A stretch of DNA of 64,000 nucleotides, taken from assembly GCF_000516985.1 (NCBI RefSeq), contig NW_006917104.1, positions 1 to 64,000 of the forward strand, read 5' to 3'. Source of the stretch: Pestalotiopsis fici W106-1. Taxonomy: Eukaryota; Ascomycota; Sordariomycetes; Amphisphaeriales; Sporocadaceae. How positions within the stretch are numbered: position 1 is the first letter of the stretch; each line of letters starts with the position of its first letter. The translations under genes were made by a program, and so were the position numbers. The notes under the pieces were generated by a model. It was not told the DNA's origin. It did not search any database and was given only the letters and a program-made list of their open reading frames with translations. Positions 35,870 through 48,222 of the stretch are shown here, piece by piece.

Positions 35870-36175
35870 TTATTGCAACTAGTACACTGATGTATGCTCC
35901 ACAAATTAACTTGTCAGGTATATTAGATAGCTCTCAAGCAACTCCTTTATAGATCAACTTGAGATCTTTCGATGCTTCTTAAATCACGTCTTTTCCTTTA
36001 CACTTTGGCCCAGGCGAGCCCAGACTTCAGCCACATGACACTCGAAATGTATCACTTTGCCGTGAATGGCTTCAGTTTCGAACCCAAACGATCGCTCCAA
36101 ACTGCTTGCAATAAGCCTAATTGTATCTGACTGTTGAAATGGGAGCCCATCCTCCTTCATTTCGGGCTTCATGCT
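35870..36175 (-). pseudogene. P1 family pseudogene, copy 3
   Basis: On the minus strand a 62-codon open piece (KPEMKEDGLPFQQSD..., 36,172-35,984) precedes DNA that aligns base by base with copy 1: 'gacgtgatttaagaagcatcgaaagat', 'gagcta', 'aatatacctgac' and 'tgtgga'. In the aligned frame it reads DVI, stop, EASKDLK, then SNIPDKLICG, so at least two stops break it. Confidence 0.5.
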
Positions 36176-36179
36176 CCAC

Positions 36180-37255
36180 TATAGACTACATATATACCTT
36201 CTCTACTCCCATCTATACGTACAGACACTCAACCAGCTAATCAATCATTTCACTTACCATACCCTCGTAGATCAACACTGACTTGATCTTCGCTCCTGGG
36301 CACACTCATCCGTGATATCAGGTAGCAGGACTTGTCACCAGCCTTATGGCAGTATGCCCCGTGTTGGTTCTGGCGCTGAATGAGGCAATTCTCGCCAACC
36401 AAGGTAGTCAAACTATTGGTACACATTCTGAAATCATTCAGCCATCTCTTGCCACGGATCCTACGCCAAGCTACTCGATACGTGGACGTAGCTCGTCGTT
36501 GGCCATGGCCACGGGGATCAATTCCGTGAGAAAGGGAGATTCTACGTCACGATACGTAGCCATGGCTTTACTCGTGCGATTGATATGGTGCAGTAATCGC
36601 TGAGAGGCCGGCTGCCTTGGATGATGATTTCCAGGAACCATGCATTGCTCTATGCCGAGCATTCGTGGGCTCGATAGATCTTCTACGCGGACAGCAACGC
36701 TCTACCGTGGCAATACCATATTTCACATGTTCCAGATCTTATGTCTGTTCCTTGAATCGTATAATGAGCGACGCAACTCGCTCGAGTCGTACAATCTAGG
36801 CAGACCACCTGGACGGTCCTACCAAGCCAGGAGTATACGTTTGCGAGTTCCAATGATTTCATTGGCCTGTTGGGAAATCGCCCTTCCAGTACCATTGACA
36901 CTAGCATAGGACAAATGGCAAGTTGCTACGTCCAGACTTGTTACCTCGGACCATTGGCAGTTGTCGTTGCTCGGTCACCTCAAATGCTGTGAAACAAATT
37001 GCAGCAGAGTCTCTTGAATCTCACACGGGTCCAAGGCTTGATCAACAGGTCTGATACGGCAGTGGACGTGGCCAGGGCGCAGCAGAGTCAGGACACAATG
37101 ATGGTGGTCTTGCAACACGAGGAAACGGTTGAAGCATCCCCAGTACCAGCAACGAAATGAGTAATTCAAGGGGCGACTCAGTTTGAAGCTGGTGCATACT
37201 TTTGCAGAGCTGATGAAAGTGCTTCTGGGAAGCATTCCTGCGCCGCATGCGGAAC
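36180..37255. other. No supported gene
   Basis: Short, conflicting frames occur on both strands. I see no repeat family or RNA gene. Confidence 0.4.
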
Positions 37256-37261
37256 CGTCGT

Positions 37262-37440
37262 TCATGTCAAGGAACTCCCACAGACCTCCACGATCATTTG
37301 CTGCCTGTTCTGCAATTGAACCTGCCTCTCCATCTCCTCGACTTGTCTTCTCTGTAGTTCGAGTTGCCTTTCTTGAAGTTCCAGCTCCTGCCAACGCACC
37401 CAATGACTGGTGCCCTTCGCCCGCAGCCATCATCGCCCAG
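37262..37440 (-). pseudogene. Coiled-coil gene fragment
   Basis: The minus-strand frame between two stops reads WVRWQELELQERQLELQRRQ followed by VEEMERQVQLQNRQQ, a textbook Q/E/R-rich coiled coil of about 35 residues, ending at GSSLT and a stop. A shorter relative (EQMQRELQQVQQIKADD) lies on the minus strand at about 47,520-47,605. No start codon is in frame, so it is a fragment. Two longer frames in the same region are antisense or offset readings. Confidence 0.5.
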
Positions 37441-37749
37441 GCACCGAATCCGCCCGTTATGGTGGCCAGGACCACCTCGCATATGTATGTAGAGACCAGT
37501 TCAGGTTCAGTCTCTTGTCGAACCGGGGCTCACGATTTGCAGCTGCTTCCTCAAGGTCGCACCCGGCCTGGCTTGTGGCCAGGTATTCCAGAATGCAAGG
37601 TCATAATACATCCACGCTAGTGCAATCGTGGGATTTGCAATCGTGGGATTCTGACAAGGCATGTCACCTATTTCCTTTCTCAAGAGCCCTCAGTCATCTA
37701 CACTGATCTCACAAAGTTTCTGTCAAGCGAAAACGTAAAGGGAATCCAT

Positions 37750-37870
37750 GCCAGGTGGACTGGAGAGCTGAATTCCAAACATGGCCATCGAGTACATTCC
37801 TGGAAAGAAGAACAAGGTGGCAGATGCCCTTGGGAATCAAGTAGACGAGCTGGGAACTTCCGGAAAGGTC
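37750..37870 (+). pseudogene. Ty3/gypsy polyprotein scrap (RNase H end)
   Basis: The plus strand reads MAIEYIPGKKNKVADALGNQ at 37,781-37,840. This matches the conserved end of the Ty3/gypsy RNase H domain, where 'EYIPGK.N.VADALSR' is near-universal. The preceding RW in another frame fits the upstream 'RW...L' of the same domain after a frameshift. No LTR, integrase or protease was found nearby, so this is an isolated remnant. The long minus-strand frame over it is a shadow. Confidence 0.75.
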
Positions 37871-38785
37871 TCGGAGCTATTGGAGGATCTCTTTCAAGAC
37901 TCGTGCAATACTTGTCTGGTAGGTGTGTGACAATTGCTACCAGGACGACAAGCGTGGTGATGATGACGACCCTGATGACTCTCATGGTCAACGTCCATCT
38001 CCTCCATAAACAGTGATCGGATACGTCCAATGCCCTGCTGAACAGGGGTCTCGACCATCTGTTGATCTGGTACGGCGGGATGCGCCGTCCTTGGCCCACC
38101 CTATGGCAGTGTCCATGCACCATGCGGCCATTGGATCTACCGGCCAGACAGATGCCGTCAATCCCTACCGACCAACCCACAGACTTGCGAGTGGCAATGC
38201 AAGAGGCGTTGGCCGATCGTTTCGGCCACTTTGACAACCATGATACATCCATCCAACTCCAGCTGGAGAGGATTGATGAGGTCGACGAATGGACTGAATC
38301 TACAAGTGCGTTGGGAGGCAGATGTGCTCGCCAATGCATGCAACTCAATCCGAGAGGCAGACATACTTGAACAGGCTTTCCGCGTGCTTGCATGGTCCAT
38401 TGAATTTTCATCTCTGTACTATACCGTTGAAGCCTGATGTCTAGATAGATTGAGTCAATAACTCGTGTGCATCTATTAATAGTTTTACATGCAGACAGGT
38501 GGATAGAGCAGCACTGCACGGGGACACGATACGGAGCCTGATGCTTTGTAATGTAGATTTAGCAGTCGCATCACCCCGGTAGAATTGCAAACACAGAATT
38601 GAGAATATGGCAGCAGACCATCCAAAAAGTTGCGCATATCGTTGTCATGGTAAGACTCTGGGTCATGCGACGACGAGGGTGGCGACATTTGGCACATACA
38701 AACAAGCAGTGGGCCGCAAGGCATCGTCGGTGAGCCAGATATACTGCTGGCACTTTGAACTGCTTGATGACTTGCAAATGCCGTG
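37871..38785. other. No supported gene downstream of the gypsy scrap
   Basis: Overlapping plus and minus frames exist here. A plus frame with LPARQMPSIPTDQP..MQEALADRFGHFD (about 38,120-38,330) is protein-like but unrecognised. It may be further retrotransposon or host remains. Confidence 0.35.
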
Positions 38786-39100
38786 GAAATCCATACAAAA
38801 TCCATATACCAAGGCGTCAGTACGTGATTTTGTATGGGACTGCTGACTCAACAGTACGTGTGTACTAAAGAGTAGGAATCCCTATACAAAATCTTGTACT
38901 TAAGGAAGAGTACGTGATTTTGTATGGAGGTGCCAGGTCTTTAGTACGTACATTAGGGTATGTACTCTTGAGTCGGGATCCCATACAAAATCTTGTACTA
39001 AAGGAAGAGTACGTGATTTTGTATGGGGATCCCGACCCAAGAGTACGCATGTACTGACGAGGGGGATTCCCATACAAAATCATGTACTAAAGAATATAGG
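38786..39100. repeat. GTAC palindromic array 3, with the cleanest inverted repeat
   Basis: The best unit is an 85-bp inverted repeat at 38,962-39,046. The left arm starts GTACTCTTGAGTCGGGATC and runs through CCATACAAAATC. The right arm mirrors it (GATTTTGTATGG, then GGATCCCGACCCAAGAGTAC). The arms pair over about 37 bp with four or five mismatches or bulges around a TAAAGGAAGA loop bounded by GTAC. Neighbouring units are variants. It is noncoding. Confidence 0.92.
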
Positions 39101-42100
39101 TAAAGAAAAAAGTCATTTTTACAGCGGATTTCCATCTCCAGGCCAACGCATCCTCCATCAAGGGTCTCTGCCAGTGCAGCCTCGTTGATTGAGGTGTTTT
39201 GAGCTCAAATGTGCCATGCATCACTACACGCTGTCGCAAGAGTCGAACGATGCACACCTCCAGCATGACAAGATCTCACGATGCATGCCCTTGGATGCCA
39301 GCCAAGCCTCGCGTGCATGAACAGAGGAGAAATCTAGTGCAATAATGATACATTGGAGCAGTTCAGACTGTCACATCGAGACTTTGCGCACTGCCCAGCA
39401 CGGATACTCGGACCACCAACTCAGCATATGTTGACGGACATGCAGATTACCAGCCGCCAGTCGGAATCCTGTACTCACAGATTGCAAAAGACGTTAAGAC
39501 TGGTATTCCCAACCATGACAGCATGCGCCAGAGCTTTGATTGACTTGATGCGTGTTGTGCTACCTGTGGTATCCATCTTTACATGCGGTCTCTATGCGAC
39601 AGGCGAAATGGCCTTACCCATCACGTCAGCACAAGTTCTGCGCTGGCAGGGTCTCTGATTCATCATCGTCGAATGTTTGGCGATGCAGTCCACTATCAGT
39701 GTACTTTCTGGATGCCATGTAGACTCAGACGAAATGTACTACTTGATTGGAACGGGGGCGGCCGCGGGAACCTCGTGGCAAACTGGAATACTCCCGTGTT
39801 ACATTCGCGTCAGTCCAGAGATGCCACGTCTGTTGGTGTCTGATTATCCAAAGCCTCACCTGCGGATGTGACATTGAATCTTTCATCTTGGAATCAGGTG
39901 GCCATTGCTAGACTTGAACTTGACATTGCAGGTCGAGATTCTTGACAACTGTCTGGAGACCGTCTGACCTCGGCCAGTATAGAGGATGATCAAAGGACAG
40001 AAGAGGTCTGATTTAATCTATCGTATCTTCAGTAAAAAGGTGATAAATAGCAAACAATACTCAAGCAAGTGATCTGCAGGGGTACTGACTACGCCGGGTC
40101 AGCAACCCGTTATTTACAATCATTGTTTCATCCCTCATTGACAGAGTCAGGTCTGCCATATGCTCGATAGAGGACCAGTCCTTAATAGCAGAGGGACAAA
40201 AGGTGGGCTTCTCCTGTCATTGCCAGACCAGTTGCTGATACCTTCATGGTCTTGCTTGGCATCACTATCGCAATGCCGAGAGAATTACATCTGTCAAGCC
40301 GAGTGCTCGCTACCATGAGAATGTTCCTCGCCGTCATGATATTCACTGGGCGACATGGGCTGCCGGCGTAATGGCACCCGAAGTTCATCAGCAGCTTCTC
40401 GTGGCCATGTTTGTTTCCGTTTTCTAAATTCAGCAAAAGTCCAGCACTGCAAGTGCACCAGTCAAATGTCTCTTGCGATTCACTGAATCTTATCCCGTGA
40501 TGCCACTGTTCACTAATGCTCTCGCTTCTCTTTCAAGCATTCACCGCATGGCCGGTGACGTGAGCGGCCTTTTTCCCTTGCGTAGCAGTACCGAAGCTTC
40601 CTGCCAGCAGTAGAGTGGGAAGACGAGGGCTGTCATATGCACATGTTCCCAGCAACCGTTGCTTGTGCTGAGGTTACTCATTGCAGGTTTGAGAACCGAC
40701 GTTGCGATTGCAAGTGATTCATCTGAGCTGACTCTGGCTCGTGCAGTTTGGACATGCCATCTGTCATCCTGGGAGGAGAGGGGTTTCTGCAGCACGTACG
40801 TATCAGCAAAACATCTACAGACGTGACACTGCCAACATGACATCCGGCATGATCCGGTGCCATTTGCAAGGGAGATGATGGGAAAATATGAGGCTGCTCC
40901 CAGAGGTTGAGCCGGACAGCACCCTCGGGACTGCTGACCTCTTGAACCATACAAGGACTCTTTTAGTTCAGTACGAGGTCACGCGCTCTTTGTAGATGCC
41001 TTTTTGCGAAATCACGTTTTGAATCTATGGATTTCAAAGTAATACTGATCAGGAAAGTTGCTGGAGCCCAGATTTGATACGCAATCTTCATATTAGTGTC
41101 TTTATGAGCCGCAACAAGGGCTTTTCACTGTTGAGTGCGTCAAGATGGCTTTGAATTCAGTGAAAAGGACGACCAATTCCACAATTGTGAAACTTTGATC
41201 CCAAGAGCCTGCAAGGATACCAACGCCACTATTTCAGAGCGCCGAGGTTGTAAGATTCAAGGCCCGCAATGGACATGACCATTTGATGTGACTGGCTTGG
41301 TGTAGGCCAGTTCCTGATGATGGGAGCTTGGATCGGGACACATGGGTCTCTGGGCAGTTCTGGAGTGGTTGGCCGATGAATAGAGGACGCCTGAGAGGAT
41401 TGATCTTGGTGTGGAGTCGAAAGGAATTCACGAGAGCTGCTGGGAGTCCTCATATGATCTGATCGCGCGAGCTCAGGAGGGGAATCAGACTAGGGAGGAG
41501 GAACAAACAGTGAAATGGGAAGGAGTTGGAAAGACTTGTGCGGAGGGTTCTACTCAAGTCTAGCTATCCAAGCCTCCAACGTCCGAGCCGGGTATTGCTC
41601 TGGTGAGGCCAGTAGTTGAATTGCGAATCAACTGGCTGCTTCAAAGACAGTTTAGACAAGTAGACGTGACTGTCCTGGCATTTTCCAGCTGGTAGTGTCT
41701 TTCAAGACCTTGACTTTTACTTGTAATCTTTATCCTGTCTCATTTCGTCCCAGGTTCTCGTTGGGTTCCATCACCTCACCCTCATCTACGGCGATCTGTT
41801 TAGATTGTCAAAATCTGCCTCCAATAGACATTGTCTGTTCATCTTCGAGCTAAAGCCAAGCCCAGAGTCATCTTGTGATTGTTCAGTAGTGGCAAACTGG
41901 CGGCCTTTTCTCGTCATGTCTCTTGCTAGGAATATTACTTAAGTATCTTGTCTCTGAAAAGGTGGACTTGGAAGCATCAAAGGCGGATTTACACGATGCA
42001 ACAGAGGCTCGTCAAGGGACCAACTTGAAGCCCAAAAGCAGCAGTTTGCTATCATGGATCAAGTTGAACGTGAGCAGCCGCTATGCGATTCCTGCAATAA

Positions 42101-44885
42101 TATCAAGTGACTTCATGTCAGAGCGCTGCAGGACTGCGTGGGGGTTCCACGTGGGGATTCCTATATAAGGACCATTGGATCGCCGCACAGGTGGTTCCAA
42201 CAGCACGCTTCAGTTGTTTTCTCAATATACCGGTGCCCATCACTCTGTCGTTCCAGTCCAACTGTTTCTGGCTGCCCTTGATACAAATTTCAAAGCAAGC
42301 GGACCCTACAGACATGGTTTGATTGCTCAGTGGACGCGCATCGTGAAATCAGGACGTACCAAGAGCTCTGTGCTGGTGGCGATCGAAAGTAATAATTGTG
42401 TAGAGCGAGGCCAGTTCTTGTGACTTTTCTTGATGGGAGCTTCAATGTCTGCAGACTGATCCTCCAATAGTCCGACTCGGCGTTTTCTGTGGGCTCGAGA
42501 TCCCGTCTTTACGCAGTTGGACAGTTGGAGCACATCGAACCATCCAACCGTTTGATAATATCGAGTTGTCGAGCTTGCTTGCCACTCTTGGGCGACTCGA
42601 GTGAGCGGATTGATGCTTGAGAATCCAACCAAGGTGTATTCGCAGGCTCGAGGGCCCCGTATCCATGCAAAATCCAGTGGCCAAGGGTGCTTGGAGCCTA
42701 GGGTATAGACAGGTCAGCCTGTTTGACATGGTATCGAGTCTGTACCTACCACTTGAGCGACTAATATTGGGTCTTGATCACTATGCTATGTAGCAAGGCA
42801 TGAGTTGTATGATTTGAGTTGGCTTGTTGAGCTGGGTAGATTGTTTGTAAGAGGTAGTTGAGTTTGTACCCTGCCGTCATGAATCAGAGTTGCAGTAAAT
42901 GCTGCATCTCTGCTGCACCTCAAACACATCTCCACAACCTCCAAGGTCCTTGAAGGCCATGGAGTACCAGTGTGGCTTGACGAATTGTAGTTAAACTCGA
43001 CAAAGTGTTCCCTCGTTGGCAATGCGGCATCCATACTCAGAGCCCACTGTTCCCATCTAGTGTGCAATTGCACAAGTGCAGTCCTCATGGGCCGCTGCAT
43101 CATGACGCTGGATTCACTAGCCAGCATAGGGAAAATCACAACAATCCAGACCAGGAGATCAAGATGCTGCCAGCAGAGCTTCAATAGCAGCGGACCAGCA
43201 TAGGAGGATCTAGATCTAAAGGCCAGAGCTCTTGAACTCGACAACTATAGCGGATTGTCATAAAGTTCCACCACTGCCATCGACAGTCATGACGATAGTA
43301 TATCTGGAATCCTGCTTTACGCCAAGCTTGCACGGAAATCTCCTTGATTCACAGATAGCTTTGACAGTCGGATCACGGTAGATGGCCTCGGGAGCTGGTA
43401 TGATATGCTGGCCTGTGTCTGATGCAACATATCGAGCGTTTTTCCATGCTGGTACCAGCGATCAGACTGACGCTGGCATTGACGGAAGAATACAAACGTG
43501 GAACTTTATTCTTATCAGCCCTTCTTCATGGCGTTTGAACAGTCCATACTCCACGTGAGAGCAACATCGGGACTTGGGAAACGACGCATCCAGTTCTGGC
43601 TTGTAACGTGCTATCAAGGTGTTGCAATTCGGGTGGCTAGAGGATACACAACTGTCGCTGTATAAAGAAAGAGCTTTCCCGTCCCGTAGAACAGTTCTTT
43701 AGTAGTTTTCTAAGCAATGCCTGACATTCTTTCGCACAAGGTGTTACTGGTCCGGCCTGCAAGTTGGGATCACCTGTAGCCATGCCTGGCGTGGTTGGAT
43801 GCTTCTTTAATACTCCCATTGTCAACATTCCTGGCTGCCATGTCCACGGGAGGGCCAAACATGTTCTACTGGTCTTTTAACGCGTCGACAATGCCGTGGG
43901 TCCCATCTACAGAGTCAGTTCCAGCGTGGTCATGTCCATGAACAAGTGAAATGGATGCTGGCAACCCGCAGCCGCAGCCGCGTGACCTTTGTAAACATTG
44001 CTGATGCATTGTGGTGCCTCACATGGAGGATTATTCACATAGACCGCCCCAAGGTGGCAGAAATCATGACCAAGAGAGAATAGGTGCTGGCAACTTGCTC
44101 ATCCTGCTCCATGACTGGATGTCTGGGCAGTTCCGGAGTGGCTGCTTGGTAATCGTGGTTCAGCCATGGACGCTCTCGTGTCAACTTTCAAGGCGGACTT
44201 GAGGACTATCAGATTGTCTTTGGCGTCGTTGAGGAGCTGCACGAGTCAGACTGCTCATTGGAAAACTGCCGGGTCCAATGCTTCCCGTGAAGATGATCCG
44301 TGGGGACTTTTCGACGCCGCAATGTCCACGAACAAGTTTCAACTGTTGCTGGAAACCTGTCTACAGAAGATTCTGACTTTATGAATCGACACCTTTGGTA
44401 AATTGACCAAGTATCATGGAGAATGAGACTGACTCATCGATGGGCAGAATCGAATCGTGGATAGCTTCAACCGCGACCGTCTAGTCAACAATCTTGCCAG
44501 AGGACAGACCACACGCATCAATAAATGCTTCTCCGGCGAGGCAGTGTCCATGAACGAGTGAAACCATTTCTGGCGGCTTGCGAGCGATGGCTTGTCGCCC
44601 TCCATGGACGTATACCTCTCTTGGATGGGAAAATATCAGATAGAATCAACCCATTGCCAGACAAGGTCGATGCGTTGATGGTAGAACCCGTCTGACTGGT
44701 CAACGCTCTTCCCAAATGGAATCATATAAACCTGCAGTGCAATCCTGCACACGCGTCTATAGTCTCAATGGAAATGTCAAAGCCCTTGTTGAGACTGTGG
44801 ATTCTCAAACAGCAACCATGCCAACAACCATGTCAATGATCACACCCACGATGACGGCAATATTGCAGAAGATGTATGACGCTCC
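39101..44885. other. Gene graveyard, no supported intact gene
   Basis: Nearly 6 kb of normal composition contains only short conflicting frames. Possible remains: plus 39,677-39,871 (64 codons to a TGA, ISVLSGCHVDSDEMYYLIG) and minus 42,632-42,327. A recurring motif, 'ctctgggcagttc.gga', appears at about 41,347, 44,123 and 45,160, twice encoding PELPRD on the minus strand. Another, 'tccatgaac.agtgaaa', recurs at about 43,935 and 44,550. These indicate old duplications of something now unrecognisable. Confidence 0.4.
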
Positions 44886-45118
44886 AAGTACTCTTGCCAG
44901 TACAAGAATTTATATAGTGGTGCGCTTAGCCAGTACACGTGTACTCTTGAGTCGTGGATGCACCCAATCTTTTGTACTCTTCCTTTAGTACAAGATTTTG
45001 TATGGTGGTGCGCTTAGCCAGTACACGTGTACTCTTCAGTCGTGGATGCACCCAATCTTTTGTACTCTTCCTTTAGTACAAGATTTTGTATGGTGTGCCG
45101 CTTAGCCAGTACACATCA
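44886..45118. repeat. GTAC array 4, exact 88-bp period
   Basis: The modules beginning at 44,932 and 45,020 are nearly identical, giving an 88-bp unit made of 'agtacacgtgtactctt', 'gagtcgtggatgcacccaat', 'cttttgtactcttcctttag', 'tacaagattttgtatggtgg' and 'tgcgcttagcc'. A partial unit precedes them, and a third begins at 45,108 and breaks off. Confidence 0.93.
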
Positions 45119-45609
45119 AGACTGGTCTGAAACTGAAATAGTTTCTTCAAAAGGTATGAGTCTCTGGGCAGTTCAGGACTACCACTTGAGTGACCAAAAC
45201 CCAGCAATACACCGGATGTCAGCTGATGGAACCCCACATCTATAATAGTCAGATGACAGAACACGTCCGTGTCATGGTTAATTCATGACCAGATGCCCTA
45301 CAGGAGACGCTCGCCTGATGGGCATGGGGGCAGCTCCATAAAGGTATTCGAGTCGTACAAAAGTCTTTGGCGGACATGAGCTTGTCGCTTGACTACGAGC
45401 CCGGCCTTATAACAAAGAAGTACATGCCTGTGACCTTGGGGAATAGTTTAGAGTAAAATATACCATTTTCTATCCCATGATATCTTCCTTTGTCTCTCTC
45501 TTTCGTCCCTCTTCTCTCTGGCATTTTCCCTGTCATTCTATTGGACTGCAGGTATAAAACAAATGATCTAGTGCTGTCAAGGTCTCAGATCTCAGATCCT
45601 TTCCCCATT
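45119..45609. other. No supported gene
   Basis: No coherent reading frame is present. A pyrimidine-rich stretch occurs at 45,485-45,540. Confidence 0.4.
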
Positions 45610-46200
45610 ATCCAATGACATGGGTGCTTTCCCGTGACCCCGGGGCAGTTGTTGAAGAGTCGCGTGTATTGCATGCCGATTAACCAGGTTACCTTGGGAC
45701 AGAACCGGGTACGTTGCACCAGTGTTCTGTCTGGCGGACACAATCCTCGAGACGACAATCTTTGCCTCTGCCTAGGGCGCACAAGAGGTCCTTGGAAAAT
45801 CAGGATGCTTCGGGCTGAAAGGAACATTTGGAACTCACAGTTTCCCGCCAATGACATGGGTGCTTTGTCTGTGTCCTTGGGAACGCGGGATCGTTATCGG
45901 ATGAATATCCGAGGTTCCTGCTGGATAACCAGGTATAATACCGTGCATTTGTTTGGTAGACCGACGCATCTTTGAACCGGTAACCTTTTCCTTGGCATAG
46001 GGCGCACGAGAGGTGAAAAAACAAGGAGACGGGGCTTTCGAGGCCAGCAAAAATGTGAGAGCCTTGGATTTCCTCGACAATGACCTGATCGCCTTGACTT
46101 TAGCGGACGCAACACCTGGACATTCAAACAGATGGTCGACGGTGGCACGCTCCGAACAGAGGACTTCTAGAGTTACAAGTCAGTAAATTAAGCCATGGAT
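45610..46200 (-). pseudogene. Tandemly duplicated coding remnant with a zinc-finger-like tail
   Basis: A ~236-bp segment occurs twice (starts 45,613 and 45,849, both 'ccaatgacatgggtgctt'). On the minus strand the copies encode related peptides (PLVRPRQRQRLSS and PLVRPMPRKRLPV). Upstream in the minus sense, at about 46,170-46,030, a frame reads VLCSERATVDHLFECPGVAS. Its C..(8)H..(4)C spacing resembles the zinc-knuckle tail of non-LTR retrotransposon reverse transcriptases (zf-RVT), but the RT domain itself is not seen. It is interrupted and not expected to function. Confidence 0.45.
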
Positions 46201-48222
46201 TGTACAATCAGATGCTTACCAACCCGTGTTGTTACCGAGAAAGTCATTTTGTATTGTTTTGAAGACTTTGATTGTTGCATCGTGTCTGAAAAGATGAGCG
46301 TTGTCTGCTCAAGTCGGTGAGTGGCCTACAGTGGGCCACAGTGATGGAGGGATTCAGCCATGAGCTCCGAGTTGGGGTCTACTCAGTGAGCATACGCCCC
46401 TCCAGAGCCAGGTAACAAGCACCGGCTGTTATAATCGAGGTCGTTGCACCACCGCGACGATATGCTCTTACCTTGTCCCGTAACATCTGACCACGATTTC
46501 GATTCGTCCTCGGAACACTTTCAATATTTCGGGAATTCTTGTCCATTTCTTCACACGCTCCTTTCTTCATGATTGTGGTTTAAACGCGGCATATCAGTCA
46601 AACCTCTCGGAGCTCTGCGAAAGGCTCACAGGCATCACGATAGCATCATTCACGTCTGCGCCCGAATGGAGTATATCAGTCACTCAAGGCTCGAAGAGGC
46701 TGGAATAGACTGCCGAGGCCCTTGCAAGAGTCACGCGGCAAAGCTCAGACCGTCTCGGAAGCAACAAATCTCTATGCTGCCTCTCAAGCTAGCAATCAAC
46801 TCTTGCACGCAACTGAAAGTCTAACGAAGTAGCTGGAAGAGAATAATGCATAGAATTCATCTAAAAGCAAAAGCCAACAATCTTCAGAAGCACCAACTTC
46901 AAACTCAGTCTTGCATCGGACTTGGCCAACACCCAGAGACGTAGCGAAAAAGAGAATGAATCCGAAAGCATGGCATTGATCGACGCGCGCCCAAGCAAAG
47001 ACAAAGAGCTCCTCTAAGCAACGTGGGCCCTGATCAGCGACCACAGTGGAACGAGCTCATGGCGACCAGCAAAGAGGCCAGCGGCCATACACGTTGACGA
47101 AGCGTCACGAGCGTGGCAAGATGCAATCAATTCACAAGCACATCCAAAAGTACGGTCTTGCAGACTCACAGCAATTGAGTACTGTAGAAGCAGTTTCCTG
47201 GCTGATGGCTGTCACGAGGACCGAGGCGGCGCGGATTGCCATGGAGAACTCTTCGCGTAATGCCAATCCTGATAAATGCAACTGCTTCAAATGATGCTTA
47301 TATAGGTATCGATGGCGTGGATCTCGGGTGCAAGACTATACGTCTTGCACACCAAGGGTGCTTCCAGCAAAAGAGTGAGGTTCAGAAAGCTGGAATGTCG
47401 CCTGGGAGCCTCGGAATGAATAAAACCAAATTGCCAGTGGTTTCTTGAATATTCGAGTACCCAGCCTTGGAGCAATTATACGCCGAGGTCATGGAGGCAT
47501 GCGCAACGGTATTAATTCAGCTTCACTGAAATGATCATCAGCTTTGATTTGCTGTACTTGTTGCAACTCCCTCTGCATCTGTTCTTGGTAAAGCGGAATG
47601 ATTTCAAGTATTCTTGATTGGAATCCGGCCAATGTGACCAGGTATACTTTCAGCACAGTCATTGCTCATAATGGACAAGGGAATGGAGACATGACGTTGA
47701 GTTGGGCTGGTGAAGCACAACGTAAGAAGCAGACATTTGATTACCGTGTCAAGGACCCGGAACTATCCTAGCAACACGGGTCAGTGGACTTGTTGGCATA
47801 GTGTAGTGAGAAAACTATTTCCTCAAATCAAGACTCCTTACTTTTCCTTTCAACGATACGTGGTGCGTAGTAAAACACGACAATTTCAATATGCTTGACA
47901 ATGCAATGGTGATTCGGTATTTGTATTAATTTTACTCGACACTCGACATGGCCGCGTCTTCTCCCTTATGCTTGCTGGCCAGTTTTCATAATCCCTTGTC
48001 TCTATCCATTAAATCAAATGTTTCCTTCCAAAGGTCCATAATCCCACAACTCAAATGCCCCTCGAGTGGACGGGAATCTCCCGTACCCATCCGGTTCTGT
48101 CAGGGCTTCTAGACTCTCCACTGATGGAGTCATCCTCGAGAAAGTCGTATTGGAGGTTCAAATCCCAGTATCCCTCGCTGTCACCCCTTCTTGGTCGGGA
48201 TTGTCGCCATAAATTGTCCGAC
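46201..48222. other. No supported intact gene; coiled-coil scrap
   Basis: Short frames only. On the minus strand at about 47,520-47,605 the peptide LYQEQMQRELQQVQQIKADD is a coiled-coil fragment related in style to that at 37.3 kb. The last ~170 bp are the 3' flank of gene A2. Confidence 0.4.

Noticed and set aside
36975..37475. 166-codon minus-strand open frame
   Set aside because: It overlaps a clear coiled-coil peptide in another frame on the same strand; only the latter shows protein-like structure.
37698..38519. 273-codon minus-strand open frame
   Set aside because: It is antisense to the Ty3/gypsy RNase H scrap, and its low-complexity, Trp/Ser/Arg-rich content has no coding bias.
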